A DNA stretch of 64,000 nt, from the NCBI GenBank assembly GCA_025355165.1, contig JANYAD010000032.1:1-64000 (forward strand), given 5' to 3'. The notes beneath the pieces were generated by a model that was given only the letters and a program-made list of their open reading frames with translations, ran no database searches and was not told the DNA's origin. Below are positions 50,645-60,098 of this stretch, piece after piece (the first letter of the stretch is position 1; the number at the start of each line of letters is the position of its first letter). A program made the translations under genes and the position numbers. This DNA is from Gammaproteobacteria bacterium (GTDB lineage: Bacteria > Pseudomonadota > Gammaproteobacteria > Steroidobacterales > Steroidobacteraceae).

Positions 50645-51559
50645 TTAGCGATAGATCGCGATTTTGGCCTCTTCTCCCTGTACGCGGCTGGCGCGGAACA
50701 TCCCTTCGGAATTAAATTCGATCGCGATGGCTGCATTGGCATCGATGGCGATGACGCCCCCCTCTCCCCCCAGGGCAGGCAATTCTTCAAGCACCACTTC
50801 GCGCACCGCTGCGCCGATGCTGCGGCCGCCGAAACGCATCCTGGCGCAGATGTCGTGGGCCACTGCCGCGCGAATGAAAATCTCGCCATGACCTGTTGCC
50901 GATACCGCGCAGGAGCGATCGTCCGCGTAGGTGCCCGCGCCGATAATCGGCGAATCGCCGACGCGCTGATAGCGCTTGCCGGTCATACCGCCGGTGGAAG
51001 TCGCCGCGGCCAGCCTACCGCGGGCATCGAGGGCCACCGCGCCCACAGTGCCGATATGCGAAATAGTCAGAGGGGATAGACCCAAATCGCCCGCTAGAAT
51101 GCGCTCGAGCTGCCGCCAACGCTCGGGGGTATGAAAATAGCTCTCTGGCACCAGAGAAAAGCCTTGGCTCGAGGCAAATTCCTCAGCCCCGGCGCCCACC
51201 AGCATGACGTATTGCGACTTGTCCATCACGGCGCGCGCCAACTCTACTGGATTTTTAATGTGAGTGACGCCGCACACTGCGCCGGCCCGCAAGGTTTCGC
51301 CATCCATGATCGCAGCGTCCAATTCGTTGCGGCCCTCGAGCGTGAAGACAGCGCCTCTCGCGGCATTGAACAAGGGGTTATCCTCGAGCAGCATGACGGC
51401 TCGCGTCACCGCATCCAAGCTTGAGCCGCCGCATTCAAGCAGGCCGAATCCAGCATCGATCGCTTCACTTAAGCCGGCGCGGTACTTGTCTTCCCCCTCG
51501 AGGGACATCTCTGCGCGCGGCAGCGCGCCGGCGCCGCCGTGAATTGCCATACCGTACAT
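50645..51559 (-). CDS. Isoaspartyl peptidase / L-asparaginase
   Basis: MAIHGGAGALPRAEM; autocleavage region HIGTVGAVALDARGRLAAATSTGGMTGKRYQRVGDSPIIGAGTYAD. Confidence 0.93.
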   Translation of the reverse strand: MYGMAIHGGAGALPRAEMSLEGEDKYRAGLSEAIDAGFGLLECGGSSLDAVTRAVMLLEDNPLFNAARGAVFTLEGRNELDAAIMDGETLRAGAVCGVTHIKNPVELARAVMDKSQYVMLVGAGAEEFASSQGFSLVPESYFHTPERWRQLERILAGDLGLSPLTISHIGTVGAVALDARGRLAAATSTGGMTGKRYQRVGDSPIIGAGTYADDRSCAVSATGHGEIFIRAAVAHDICARMRFGGRSIGAAVREVVLEELPALGGEGGVIAIDANAAIAIEFNSEGMFRASRVQGEEAKIAIYR

Positions 51560-51561
51560 GA

Positions 51562-51888
51562 CTAAATCGCTCCTTGCCGCTGTGGGACGGTGACTTCCAA
51601 ACCATCCATGTCCGATGTGATGTGGACCTGGCAACCCAAGCGGCTGTTCTCGCCGGGCTCCCAGGCACACTCGAGCATGCCTTCCTCCATTTCTTCTTTA
51701 TCCCCCAGAGAAGGCAACCACGCCGCATCGACATACACATGGCATGTTGCGCAGGCACAGGCACCGCCGCACAGCGCAAGAATGCCTTGCACGCCGTTTT
51801 GCATGGCTGCTTCCATCAAGGTGATGCCGACCGGGGCGTTGATGACCCGCCGGAAGCCGTCCGGCTCGATGAAAGTGATGCGCGGCAT
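51562..51888 (-). CDS. [2Fe-2S] ferredoxin, adrenodoxin type
   Basis: CGGACACATCHVYVD cluster motif; MLECAWEPGENSRLGCQV. Confidence 0.93.
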   Translation of the reverse strand: MPRITFIEPDGFRRVINAPVGITLMEAAMQNGVQGILALCGGACACATCHVYVDAAWLPSLGDKEEMEEGMLECAWEPGENSRLGCQVHITSDMDGLEVTVPQRQGAI

Positions 51889-53102
51889 CAAACGGCTTCT
51901 TTGAGCGGCAGAGTCGCATCTGAGATCTTCGCCGGGCACATGTGCGTGCGCTCGGCGATCAACTTGCGCGCAGCCATGTAGTCTTTGGAATGATTGATCG
52001 CCTCCACCGCAATCAGTTCGCCCCCTTTGAGGTAACAGACGCTAAAGCTGCGGGATGCGGGATCGCCGCGCAATATCTGCTGGTCGAAATCCTGAGCCAG
52101 GCCTGCGATCAAGAGCTTGCAGTCGAATTGATCGGACCAAAACCAAGGTACGCGGTCGTGGGTCACGTTGCGATCCAACAGGTTGAGCGCGGCCGTCTTG
52201 GCCTGTTCAAAAGCATTGTCCACCGATTCGATCCGCACGCGCCGGCCGAAGCGCGGCGAGGGATGGTTCGTACAGTCACCCGCCGCGAAAATCGCCTCGT
52301 CTTGAGTGCGGCAGTACTCATCGACGATGATGCCATTCTCGCAGGCCAGTCCGGCCTCGCTGGCGAGCGCCGAGTTGGCGGCGGCGCCCACACCCACGAT
52401 CACCACATCCGCTCGGATCTCGCTGCCGTCGGCACACATCACGCGCTGCACGCTGTCGGAGCCTTCGAGTCGGATTACTCGAGCGTTACAGTTGATTTCA
52501 ATGCCCTTGGCGCGGTGCTCATGTTCAAAAAACTGCGATACGACGGGTGCGGCCACACGATTCAAAACGCGATCGGCAAGTTCCAAAACCGTCACTTCAC
52601 AGCCCATCTGGCGGCAAGTCGCGGCGGTTTCAAGTCCGATGTAGCCGCCGCCGATGATGACCACCCGCCTCGCCGCCTTGATGGCCGCCTGAATGGCGGT
52701 GACGTCAGCGAGGCTGCGCAAATAGTGCACTCCCGCAAGCTCAGCTCCCGGGCATGTCAAGCGGCGCGCCGCGGCGCCAAGGCACAACAATAATCGGTCG
52801 TAGGCGAGTGCTTCTCCGCCGGCAAGCTCTACTCGTCGGGCACGCGGGTCGAGGGACACAGCCCGCGCGCCCAATTTAAGCTCGATCCGATGCTCATCAT
52901 AAAAGGGCCGATGCCGAAACGGCAGCCTGTCAGCCGCCAACTCGCCGGACAGGTACTTTTTCGATAAAGGCGGCCTTTGGTAGGGCAGCAACGGTTCCTC
53001 GCAGACTAGCAACACGCGGCCCGCGAAACCTTCACGTCGCAGCGTATCGGCGGCTTGGGCCCCTGCCTGCCCGCCCCCTACAATCACGATAGTGGAGATC
53101 AT
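51888..53102 (-). CDS. FAD-dependent ferredoxin reductase
   Basis: TIVIVGGGQAGAQAADTLRREGFAGRVLLVCEE, VVIIGGGYIGLETAATCRQMG, IFAAGDCTNHPS. Confidence 0.92.
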   Translation of the reverse strand: MISTIVIVGGGQAGAQAADTLRREGFAGRVLLVCEEPLLPYQRPPLSKKYLSGELAADRLPFRHRPFYDEHRIELKLGARAVSLDPRARRVELAGGEALAYDRLLLCLGAAARRLTCPGAELAGVHYLRSLADVTAIQAAIKAARRVVIIGGGYIGLETAATCRQMGCEVTVLELADRVLNRVAAPVVSQFFEHEHRAKGIEINCNARVIRLEGSDSVQRVMCADGSEIRADVVIVGVGAAANSALASEAGLACENGIIVDEYCRTQDEAIFAAGDCTNHPSPRFGRRVRIESVDNAFEQAKTAALNLLDRNVTHDRVPWFWSDQFDCKLLIAGLAQDFDQQILRGDPASRSFSVCYLKGGELIAVEAINHSKDYMAARKLIAERTHMCPAKISDATLPLKEAV

Positions 53103-53121
53103 TGTGTGCCCCCGGCTGAAT

Positions 53122-53136
53122 CGTAATAGTATTACG
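53122..53136. promoter_or_regulatory. Perfect 15-bp palindrome in the divergent intergenic region
   Basis: CGTAATA-G-TATTACG between starts at 53102 (-) and 53163 (+). Confidence 0.5.
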
Positions 53137-53150
53137 CAGACGGCCTCTGA

Positions 53151-53501
<351 letters not shown>

Positions 53502-53513
53502 CGCACGCCCAAA

Positions 53514-55193
53514 ATGAGATTCTCCGGCGGCGGATGCCTGATCGCATTCACTGCTCTGAGCGGGGCGATCACCCAGTCGGCCTTTGCAGCCAAGCTCACG
53601 GACCTCGAACATACCCGAATCGAGGAACCGCGTCCGGCGGATGTGCCGAGTGATCGGGAACTGGAAGCAGCGGGCGCAATCATCGGCAATGTAGAAATTG
53701 CCACGCGCAATATCTTCGATGAGAGCGATCCCCGCGAGAGGAACGGTTTGTTCAGCCTCGCCGACCGCTTGCACATCCGAACCAAGCACGCCACGGTTCA
53801 AGCGCAATTGCTGTTCGCGAGCGGCGATCGGTACCTCGGGCGCAAGCTCGCGGAGACTGAGCGCAACATTCGTCTTTTGTCGTATGTGTATGACGCACGC
53901 ATCGTGCCGGTGCATTTCGCCGACGGCAAAGTCGATATCAGGGTCATCACCAACGATGTTTGGACTCTCAGCCCCGGCATCTCCTTTTCCCGTTCGGGCG
54001 GCACCAACGACACCAAGTTCAATTTGCAAGACACCAATTTCCTGGGATGGGGAAAGACCTTGCAGGTGTCCCGCGGCAGCACGGTGGATCGCACCAGCAA
54101 CACCGTGTCTTGGACCGATCCCAATGTGCTCGGCTCAAGGTGGGCCTCGGACCTCACCTATGCGAACTCCACTGACGGCTCGCAGCGCGCGGTGCTGTTG
54201 GGACATCCTTTCTATTCGCTGGATGCGCCCTGGAGCACGAAAATTTCTGCGATCAGTTTCGATCGAACCATTTCACGCTACAACCTGGGCAACATCGTCG
54301 ATCAATTCAAGGACAACCAGACCTCCTATGAGCTGAGCGGCGGGGTCTCGAGCGGCTTGGTCGACGGATGGACCAAACGCTGGACATTCGGTATGCGCTA
54401 CGACCGCAATTTGTTTCAGGCGGCACCGCTCAGCTCCGCGCCCGCCAAGATTTTGCCAACGGATAGGACCCTCTCCTATCCGTTCGTTGGCTTCGATGTT
54501 CTACAGGACGCCTACAAGAAAATCGGCGATGAAAATCAGATCGGCCGGACGGAAGACCTCTATTTCGGCACGCAAGTCACCGGCGAGATCGGCTATTCCA
54601 GCAGCGTTTTCGGCGCGGACCGCACCGGGGTGGTGCTGAGCGTGAAGGGCCTTCGCGGCCTCGAATTGCCGGTGCAGCAACAGCTGTTTCTGACGGGCGA
54701 TATCTCCTCGCGAATCGAGGGCGGCAATGTGCGCAATTTAATCGCAGATGCCGCCGCCAAATATTATTGGCGATGGCGCCAGAATTGGCTGCTTTTTGCC
54801 GCCATCTCGGGAACGACAACCTCTTCGCTCGATCCGGATAAACAGCTGCTGCTCGGCGGGGATAATGGGCTTCGCGGATATCCGCTGCGCTTCGAATCGG
54901 GTACCTCGAGGGGAATTTTTACCGTAGAACAGCGCTTTTACACCGATTGGTATCCGTTTCGCTTGGTACGCGTGGGCGGCGCGGTATTCGCCGATGTCGG
55001 GCGAACTTGGGGTAGCGGTGTCATTGGCAACAGCGACCCGGGGTTGCTCAAGGACGTGGGCTTCGGTATGCGCTTGGGAAACACACGTTCGGGCTTGGGG
55101 AACGTACTGCACGTTGATTTTGCGTTTCCTCTCAACACCATCGCCGGCATCTCCAGATTTCAATTTCTGGTGCAAACGATGCAGAGCTTTTAA
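53514..55193 (+). CDS. BamA/TamA-like outer membrane beta-barrel protein
   Basis: Signal peptide; POTRA-like N-terminal part; LLLGGDNGLRGYPLRFESGTSRGIFTVEQRFYTDWYPFRLVRVGGAVFADVGRTW; C-terminal F. Confidence 0.85.
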   Translation: MRFSGGGCLIAFTALSGAITQSAFAAKLTDLEHTRIEEPRPADVPSDRELEAAGAIIGNVEIATRNIFDESDPRERNGLFSLADRLHIRTKHATVQAQLLFASGDRYLGRKLAETERNIRLLSYVYDARIVPVHFADGKVDIRVITNDVWTLSPGISFSRSGGTNDTKFNLQDTNFLGWGKTLQVSRGSTVDRTSNTVSWTDPNVLGSRWASDLTYANSTDGSQRAVLLGHPFYSLDAPWSTKISAISFDRTISRYNLGNIVDQFKDNQTSYELSGGVSSGLVDGWTKRWTFGMRYDRNLFQAAPLSSAPAKILPTDRTLSYPFVGFDVLQDAYKKIGDENQIGRTEDLYFGTQVTGEIGYSSSVFGADRTGVVLSVKGLRGLELPVQQQLFLTGDISSRIEGGNVRNLIADAAAKYYWRWRQNWLLFAAISGTTTSSLDPDKQLLLGGDNGLRGYPLRFESGTSRGIFTVEQRFYTDWYPFRLVRVGGAVFADVGRTWGSGVIGNSDPGLLKDVGFGMRLGNTRSGLGNVLHVDFAFPLNTIAGISRFQFLVQTMQSF

Positions 55194-55672
55194 GCCTTCG
55201 CTGCCTTGCGCCGCAGCGAGATCAACCACAAAACGCCGAAGCACACGCCGAAGTTCAACACCCACCACCACAGCTGGCGGGCACTGTTGCCATCCTCGGC
55301 TTCACCCGCCGCACGCGCGATATCCAAAGTCCCTTTAAGGCTGGTAATTGCGCCGCCCTGGCTCACTTGAAATTCCACCGCCGCCGCTCCGGGCAATGCC
55401 AGATCTTGGGTCTCGAGGGCGTAGCTGCCGTCGATCTGGGCCGTGGTGGGGTGCGCCGTTCCCCGCAGCACGACGGTAACGACGGCATCTCGCACCGGCG
55501 CATTGTCGTTGATGCGGCTGACGTGAATGCTCATTTTGGCGTCATGAACCACGCCCACGGCCAGCAAATCCTGCGAGCGCGCCTCAACGCGTGCCGGCGA
55601 GGCCGGCGTGTCGGCGCCCAGTGGTGCCGCCGTCAGTGCGGCCAAGGCGATGCAGGTGAGCACTCTCCTCAA
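55190..55672 (-). CDS. Secreted/membrane-anchored protein of unknown function
   Basis: Signal peptide MRRVLTCIALAALTAAPLGA, beta-rich middle, C-terminal TM WWWVLNFGVCFGVLWLISLRRK. Confidence 0.65.
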   Translation of the reverse strand: MRRVLTCIALAALTAAPLGADTPASPARVEARSQDLLAVGVVHDAKMSIHVSRINDNAPVRDAVVTVVLRGTAHPTTAQIDGSYALETQDLALPGAAAVEFQVSQGGAITSLKGTLDIARAAGEAEDGNSARQLWWWVLNFGVCFGVLWLISLRRKAAKA

Positions 55673-56190
55673 AGCAGCGCGCCCAATACGCCCAAACCCA
55701 CCCCGGCAATGCTCGCGATCACCCCGAGGGCGGGAAAAAATACCTTACGCGCCAAAAAATACAGGGAGCACAGCACCAAGCCCAATTCCAGCAAGCCCTC
55801 GCCGAGGTCGAAATAGAGCGCGCGATGCTCTTCCACCGCGGTTTCCTTGTCCTTGGCCCGCGCCTCTTCCTGAATCTTGTCCGCATCCGCGGCGTACTTG
55901 GCGCGTGCAGTCTCCAGCTTCTGCACCAGCGCCTCTGTCTTGGCAGGATCCAATGCCAGCGCCTTCATCAGCGTGAGCGCAACCTCCTCGGTATTTTCGC
56001 GGGTTTTTTTTGCCTGGTAATAGGTCCATTGATCGTTCGATTCGGTGCGGTGGATCACCGCCTGGGTATGTGCGCGATGCGAGGCGATGGTGACGACCGA
56101 CAACAAAATGCCGACAACCCCTACCAAAATACCGACGCGACGGGAGTTCGGATCGGCGGCATGTTCCGGCGTGAGTTCAATTTCAGGCAT
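55669..56190 (-). CDS. DUF4337-like membrane protein
   Basis: TM near N-terminus, NDQWTYYQAKKTRENTEE, two C-terminal hydrophobic segments. Confidence 0.7.
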   Translation of the reverse strand: MPEIELTPEHAADPNSRRVGILVGVVGILLSVVTIASHRAHTQAVIHRTESNDQWTYYQAKKTRENTEEVALTLMKALALDPAKTEALVQKLETARAKYAADADKIQEEARAKDKETAVEEHRALYFDLGEGLLELGLVLCSLYFLARKVFFPALGVIASIAGVGLGVLGALL

Positions 56191-56231
56191 GAAGTTCGAG
56201 GTTCCTTTGGGGCTTGACGAATTTTTCGAGT

Positions 56232-56663
56232 CTAGGGATTTTCGGCCGTGATCTTAACGATCACGTGCTCGACATAGTGCAAGGCTACGTTGGTGAGCAG
56301 CGTGACACCGGCCACCATGCAGGCGAGCAGCGGCCTGTCCACCCCAGCGAGCACACCCAACGCCGACGTGCACCAAAGGGTGGCAGCGGTATTGAGGCCC
56401 CGGATGTCGGTACCCTGATGCAGGATCACGCCGGCGCAGATAAAACCGCTGCCGGTCACGACTTGGGCGGCGACCCGAGATACGTCTCCGCCGAGTGACA
56501 AACCCGCGACCACGAAAGCGGCCGATCCTAAGGATACCAATGCATTGGTGTGAATGCCGGCCGGGTGGCCGCGCAAGCGCCGCTCCAGCCCGACGATGGC
56601 GCCCAATCCCAATGCCAAGAGAAACTCCAGCGCTTCCCTGGTCGAATCCGTACCTATATGCAT
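56232..56663 (-). CDS. MgtC/SapB family protein
   Basis: LLALGLGAIVGLERRLRGHPAGIHTNALVSLGSA; GSGFICAGVILHQGTDIRGLNTAATLWCTSALGVLAG. Confidence 0.9.
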   Translation of the reverse strand: MHIGTDSTREALEFLLALGLGAIVGLERRLRGHPAGIHTNALVSLGSAAFVVAGLSLGGDVSRVAAQVVTGSGFICAGVILHQGTDIRGLNTAATLWCTSALGVLAGVDRPLLACMVAGVTLLTNVALHYVEHVIVKITAENP

Positions 56664-56834
56664 GCTTTACACCCGGAGCGGTTTGTTATGCGCACCTTGC
56701 ACAAAAACTCGGCGAATTTTAACGCAAAATGACCGGCACGAACGCCGATAGGCCCGCGTGGCAGATCTATTGCAGAGAATTTCCTTCAGGCGCCGTCTTG
56801 GCGGCTGTCGCGAAGCTCGATGAGAGCAGAGCGG

Positions 56835-57335
56835 TCATTTGGCCATGTGCAAGCGCGGATGGCTGCGCGCAATGCCGAGAACGCCGCTGCGCACCACCTC
56901 GATGATTTTGCCGGACTCGCTGATCAGCGCAATAAATTCCCCTATTTCCAATTCCGTGCCCACGAGCTCGACGATGTAGCTCGAGGGATTGGCGGAGAGC
57001 ACCTTGCCGCCGGCGCGCGCCACCGAAGCGCCGGCGGATTCGAGGTGCTGCGCATCGATCTGCAGTTTGATCAGCAGCAACTCGCGCGCAAAGTGATCGC
57101 CGCTGGTCATGTCATCGACCGCGACCACGTCGACCAGCTTCAGCAGTTGCGCATTGATCTGTGAGATCACCGCATCGGAACCCATCGTCACCAGGGTCAC
57201 GCGCGAGACGGTGGAGTCGTCGGTGGGGGCAACCGAGAGGGATTCGATGTTGTATCCGCGCGCCGAAATCAAGCCCGTGACCCGGGTGAGCGCGCCAGCT
57301 TCGTTTTGTAAAAGTATTGCGATGACATGACGCAC
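56835..57335 (-). CDS. ilvH: Acetolactate synthase small subunit
   Basis: MRHVIAILLQNEAGALTRVTGLISARGYNIESLSVAPTDDSTVSRVTLVT. Confidence 0.95.
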   Translation of the reverse strand: MRHVIAILLQNEAGALTRVTGLISARGYNIESLSVAPTDDSTVSRVTLVTMGSDAVISQINAQLLKLVDVVAVDDMTSGDHFARELLLIKLQIDAQHLESAGASVARAGGKVLSANPSSYIVELVGTELEIGEFIALISESGKIIEVVRSGVLGIARSHPRLHMAK

Positions 57336-57400
57336 AGCACTTAGCAGGATACGGAAGGCGGCACGTGGGCGCCAGAGCCTAAAACTGCTAGTCTTTCCTC

Positions 57401-59236
57401 GTGAACGACCCGCACGACCAAAAACTCCAAGGCGCCCACTCGCTGTCAGGCGCAGCGATGACCGGCGCCGACATACTTGTTCAAGTTTTGGCCGATGAAG
57501 GTGTGGATACGATTTTCGGATATAGCGGCGGCGCGATATTGCCGATCTATGACGCCGTTTTCCGTTACAACCAAGAACACGGCACGGCCATGCCCCTGAT
57601 TGTGCCGGCCAACGAGCAAGGCGCTGGTTTCATGGCGGCAGGGTATGCCCGGGCCAGCGGCAGGGTGGGCGTGGCAGTGGTTACTTCCGGCCCGGGTGCC
57701 ACGAACACGGTGACACCGGTGCGCGACAGCATGGCCGATTCAGTGCCCATCATCGTGATTTGCGGCCAGGTGCCGACCACGGCGATCGGCACCGACGCGT
57801 TTCAAGAAGCACCGGTGCCGAGCATCATGGGTGCTGTGGCCAAGCACGTGTTCCTGATCACCGATCCGACCAAACTCGAGGCCACAGTGCGCACCGCGTT
57901 TGAAATTGCACGTACCGGACGTCCCGGTCCCGTGGTGCTCGATGTGCCGAAAGACGTGCAGAACTGGAAGGGCGTGTTTCACGGTTCAAGCCGCCTATCC
58001 GTGCCCGGCTATCGGCAGCGTATGAGCAGACTGGAAGCTGCCAAGCTGCCGCAGGCGGCTTGCGCCGAGTTCTTCGCCGCTCTAAAGGTGGCGAACCGTC
58101 CACTCATTTATGCCGGCGGCGGCGTCATCAATGGCAGGGCCGCGGATGCGCTGCGCGAATTTTCCAGGGAATTCAAGATTCCCGTGGTCACCACCCTCAT
58201 GGGAATCGGCGCGGTCGATACCACCGATCCTTTATCGATGCGTATGCTCGGCATGCACGGCACCGCATTTGCCAATTATGCGGTTGATGATTGCGATTGC
58301 TTGCTGGCGGTGGGGGCGCGTTTCGATGATCGGGTCGCCGGCAACGTGCCGAAGTTTGCGAGCGGCGCCAAGTTCATCGCACATTTTGACATCGATGCAT
58401 CGGAAATCGACAAGGTCAAACGCGTTCATTGGAGTCACGTGGGCTTGATGGCCGAGGCGCTGCTGCAACTGCTGGCTTACGGCAGGGAGCATGAATTTCG
58501 GCGCGACTGGTCGGCGTGGCAGCGGCACTGCGAGGAGCTTCGCGTCAACCACGCGATGAACTACGACCGAGACAGTCCCTTCATCCAGCCTTACTTCGTC
58601 ATAGAGGAAATCAATCGGTTGACTCGCGGCGAGGCGGTCATCACCACCGGCGTCGGCCAGCATCAAATGTGGGCCGCGCAATACTTTGATTTTCGCAGCC
58701 CAAGGCTTTGGCTGACCTCAGGCAGCATGGGCACCATGGGGTTCGGCCTGCCGGCCGCGGTCGGCGCGCAATTCGCGCAGCGCAATCGCCTGGTGATCGA
58801 TATCGACGGCGATGCCAGCATCCGCATGAACATCGGCGAATTGGAAACCGTCACTACCTACGATTTGCCCATCAAGGTCGTGGTGCTCAATAACTTTGGC
58901 GACGGTATGGTTCGTCAATGGCAAAAGCTGTTCCATAAAGGCAGGATGAGCGCGAGCGACAAAAGCTTGCATACCAAAGATTTCATCAAGGCGGCGATGG
59001 CCGACGGCTTCAAATACGCCGTGCGCCTCGATCAGAAGGCCGATGTGCGGCGGGTCGTCTCAGAGTTCATCAATTTCAAAGGACCTGCATTTCTGGAAGT
59101 CATCATCGACCGAGATGCCGGGGTCTATCCCATGGTGGGGCCAGGTCACGGCTACAGCGAAATGATCACCGGCGATCACATTTCCTCGCGCACCGAGGTC
59201 AAGGCCAAGACCCCGGACGCATCGGAAATGTTCTAA
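57401..59236 (+). CDS. ilvB: Acetolactate synthase large subunit; start may be at 57458
   Basis: MTGADILVQVLADEGVDTIFGYSGGAILPIYDAVF; ThDP motif GDASIRMNIGELETVTTYDLPIKVVVLNNF. Confidence 0.95.
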   Translation: MNDPHDQKLQGAHSLSGAAMTGADILVQVLADEGVDTIFGYSGGAILPIYDAVFRYNQEHGTAMPLIVPANEQGAGFMAAGYARASGRVGVAVVTSGPGATNTVTPVRDSMADSVPIIVICGQVPTTAIGTDAFQEAPVPSIMGAVAKHVFLITDPTKLEATVRTAFEIARTGRPGPVVLDVPKDVQNWKGVFHGSSRLSVPGYRQRMSRLEAAKLPQAACAEFFAALKVANRPLIYAGGGVINGRAADALREFSREFKIPVVTTLMGIGAVDTTDPLSMRMLGMHGTAFANYAVDDCDCLLAVGARFDDRVAGNVPKFASGAKFIAHFDIDASEIDKVKRVHWSHVGLMAEALLQLLAYGREHEFRRDWSAWQRHCEELRVNHAMNYDRDSPFIQPYFVIEEINRLTRGEAVITTGVGQHQMWAAQYFDFRSPRLWLTSGSMGTMGFGLPAAVGAQFAQRNRLVIDIDGDASIRMNIGELETVTTYDLPIKVVVLNNFGDGMVRQWQKLFHKGRMSASDKSLHTKDFIKAAMADGFKYAVRLDQKADVRRVVSEFINFKGPAFLEVIIDRDAGVYPMVGPGHGYSEMITGDHISSRTEVKAKTPDASEMF

Positions 59237-59242
59237 CCGTCC

Positions 59243-59662
59243 TCACCATCGGCCCACATTCTGCATTGTGGTCCAGGGCACCTCGGGTGTCAGTGCCGGG
59301 CCCTTTTGCAGCAATTCGATGGAAATCCCGTCGGGGGAGCGCACGAAGGCCATGCGGCCATCGCGGGGCGGCCGAGAGATCGTAACTCCATGCTCCATGA
59401 GGCGCCGGCATGCGGCATGAATGTCATCGACCGCATAGGCCAAATGACCGAAGTTGCGCCCTCCTGAATATTCCTCAGGGTCCCAATTGTGCGTGAGTTC
59501 GACTTGCGCTTCCTCATCGCCCGGTGCCGCCAAGAACACCAGCGTATAGCGGCCCTGCGGATAATCCTCGCGCGATAATTCCTTCAAACCAAGCGCATCG
59601 CGATAAAAGCGCAGTGATCGCTCGATATCCGCAACGCGCACCATTGTGTGTAGATACTTCAT
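59243..59662 (-). CDS. gloA: Lactoylglutathione lyase (glyoxalase I)
   Basis: MKYLHTMVRVADIERSLRFYRDALGLKE...GRNFGHLAYAVDDIHAACRRL. Confidence 0.9.
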   Translation of the reverse strand: MKYLHTMVRVADIERSLRFYRDALGLKELSREDYPQGRYTLVFLAAPGDEEAQVELTHNWDPEEYSGGRNFGHLAYAVDDIHAACRRLMEHGVTISRPPRDGRMAFVRSPDGISIELLQKGPALTPEVPWTTMQNVGRW

Positions 59663-59795
59663 TGGCCCCTCTTCTGATGCTTTCAATCTGGAGGATAGAG
59701 TCCCCAAAAGCAACTCGCGGGAGTGACACCGATGAGCGTTCATGGACGGTGCGCCACGCGCCCGCGGAAACTGGTGTCACCATTTGGCAACACAT

Positions 59796-59825
59796 TTGAC
59801 ATAGTGCAGCAAGGGCGGTTAATAA
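59796..59825 (+). promoter_or_regulatory. Sigma-70-like promoter for a noncoding transcript or long leader
   Basis: TTGACA (59796-59801), 17-18 bp spacer, TTAATA/TAATAA (59819-59825). Confidence 0.55.
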
Positions 59826-59831
59826 TCGTTT

Positions 59832-60043
59832 AACTATTGGATTTGGATAGATTATCGCCTATGATGAGCGTGACGAAGATGGTATGTGTTTCCTCCAGCG
59901 TTACTTAGTTGCAACACTGGGCGGCACCAACAAGGTCGAACGTTTAGGCACTTTTGTGCGGCGTATCCGCCACCCATGGACGTGTAGGTATTTACCCATC
60001 ACCTGTTCCACTCGATTCCCCGGCACGTCCGGGGATTCTTTTT
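59832..60043 (+). ncRNA. Candidate structured RNA or 5' leader of unknown family
   Basis: Bounded by promoter and terminator; local stems GCAC-TTTT-GTGC (59948-59959), GCGG-CGTAT-CCGC (59958-59970), GGTA-TT-TACC; only a 15-aa ORF (59861-59908). Confidence 0.4.
60018..60043 (+). terminator. Intrinsic terminator
   Basis: CCCCGG-CACGT-CCGGGG followed by ATTCTTTTT. Confidence 0.75.
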
Positions 60044-60098
60044 GAAATCCTTATAAAGTTTGTGCACTGAAAGCGCGCGAATCGCGTAAATTTTGTGC

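Noticed and set aside
59832-60043. Assignment of the orphan RNA to 6S RNA
   Set aside because: Length is compatible, but I see no long closing stem with a central bubble and no similarity to the 6S sequences I know
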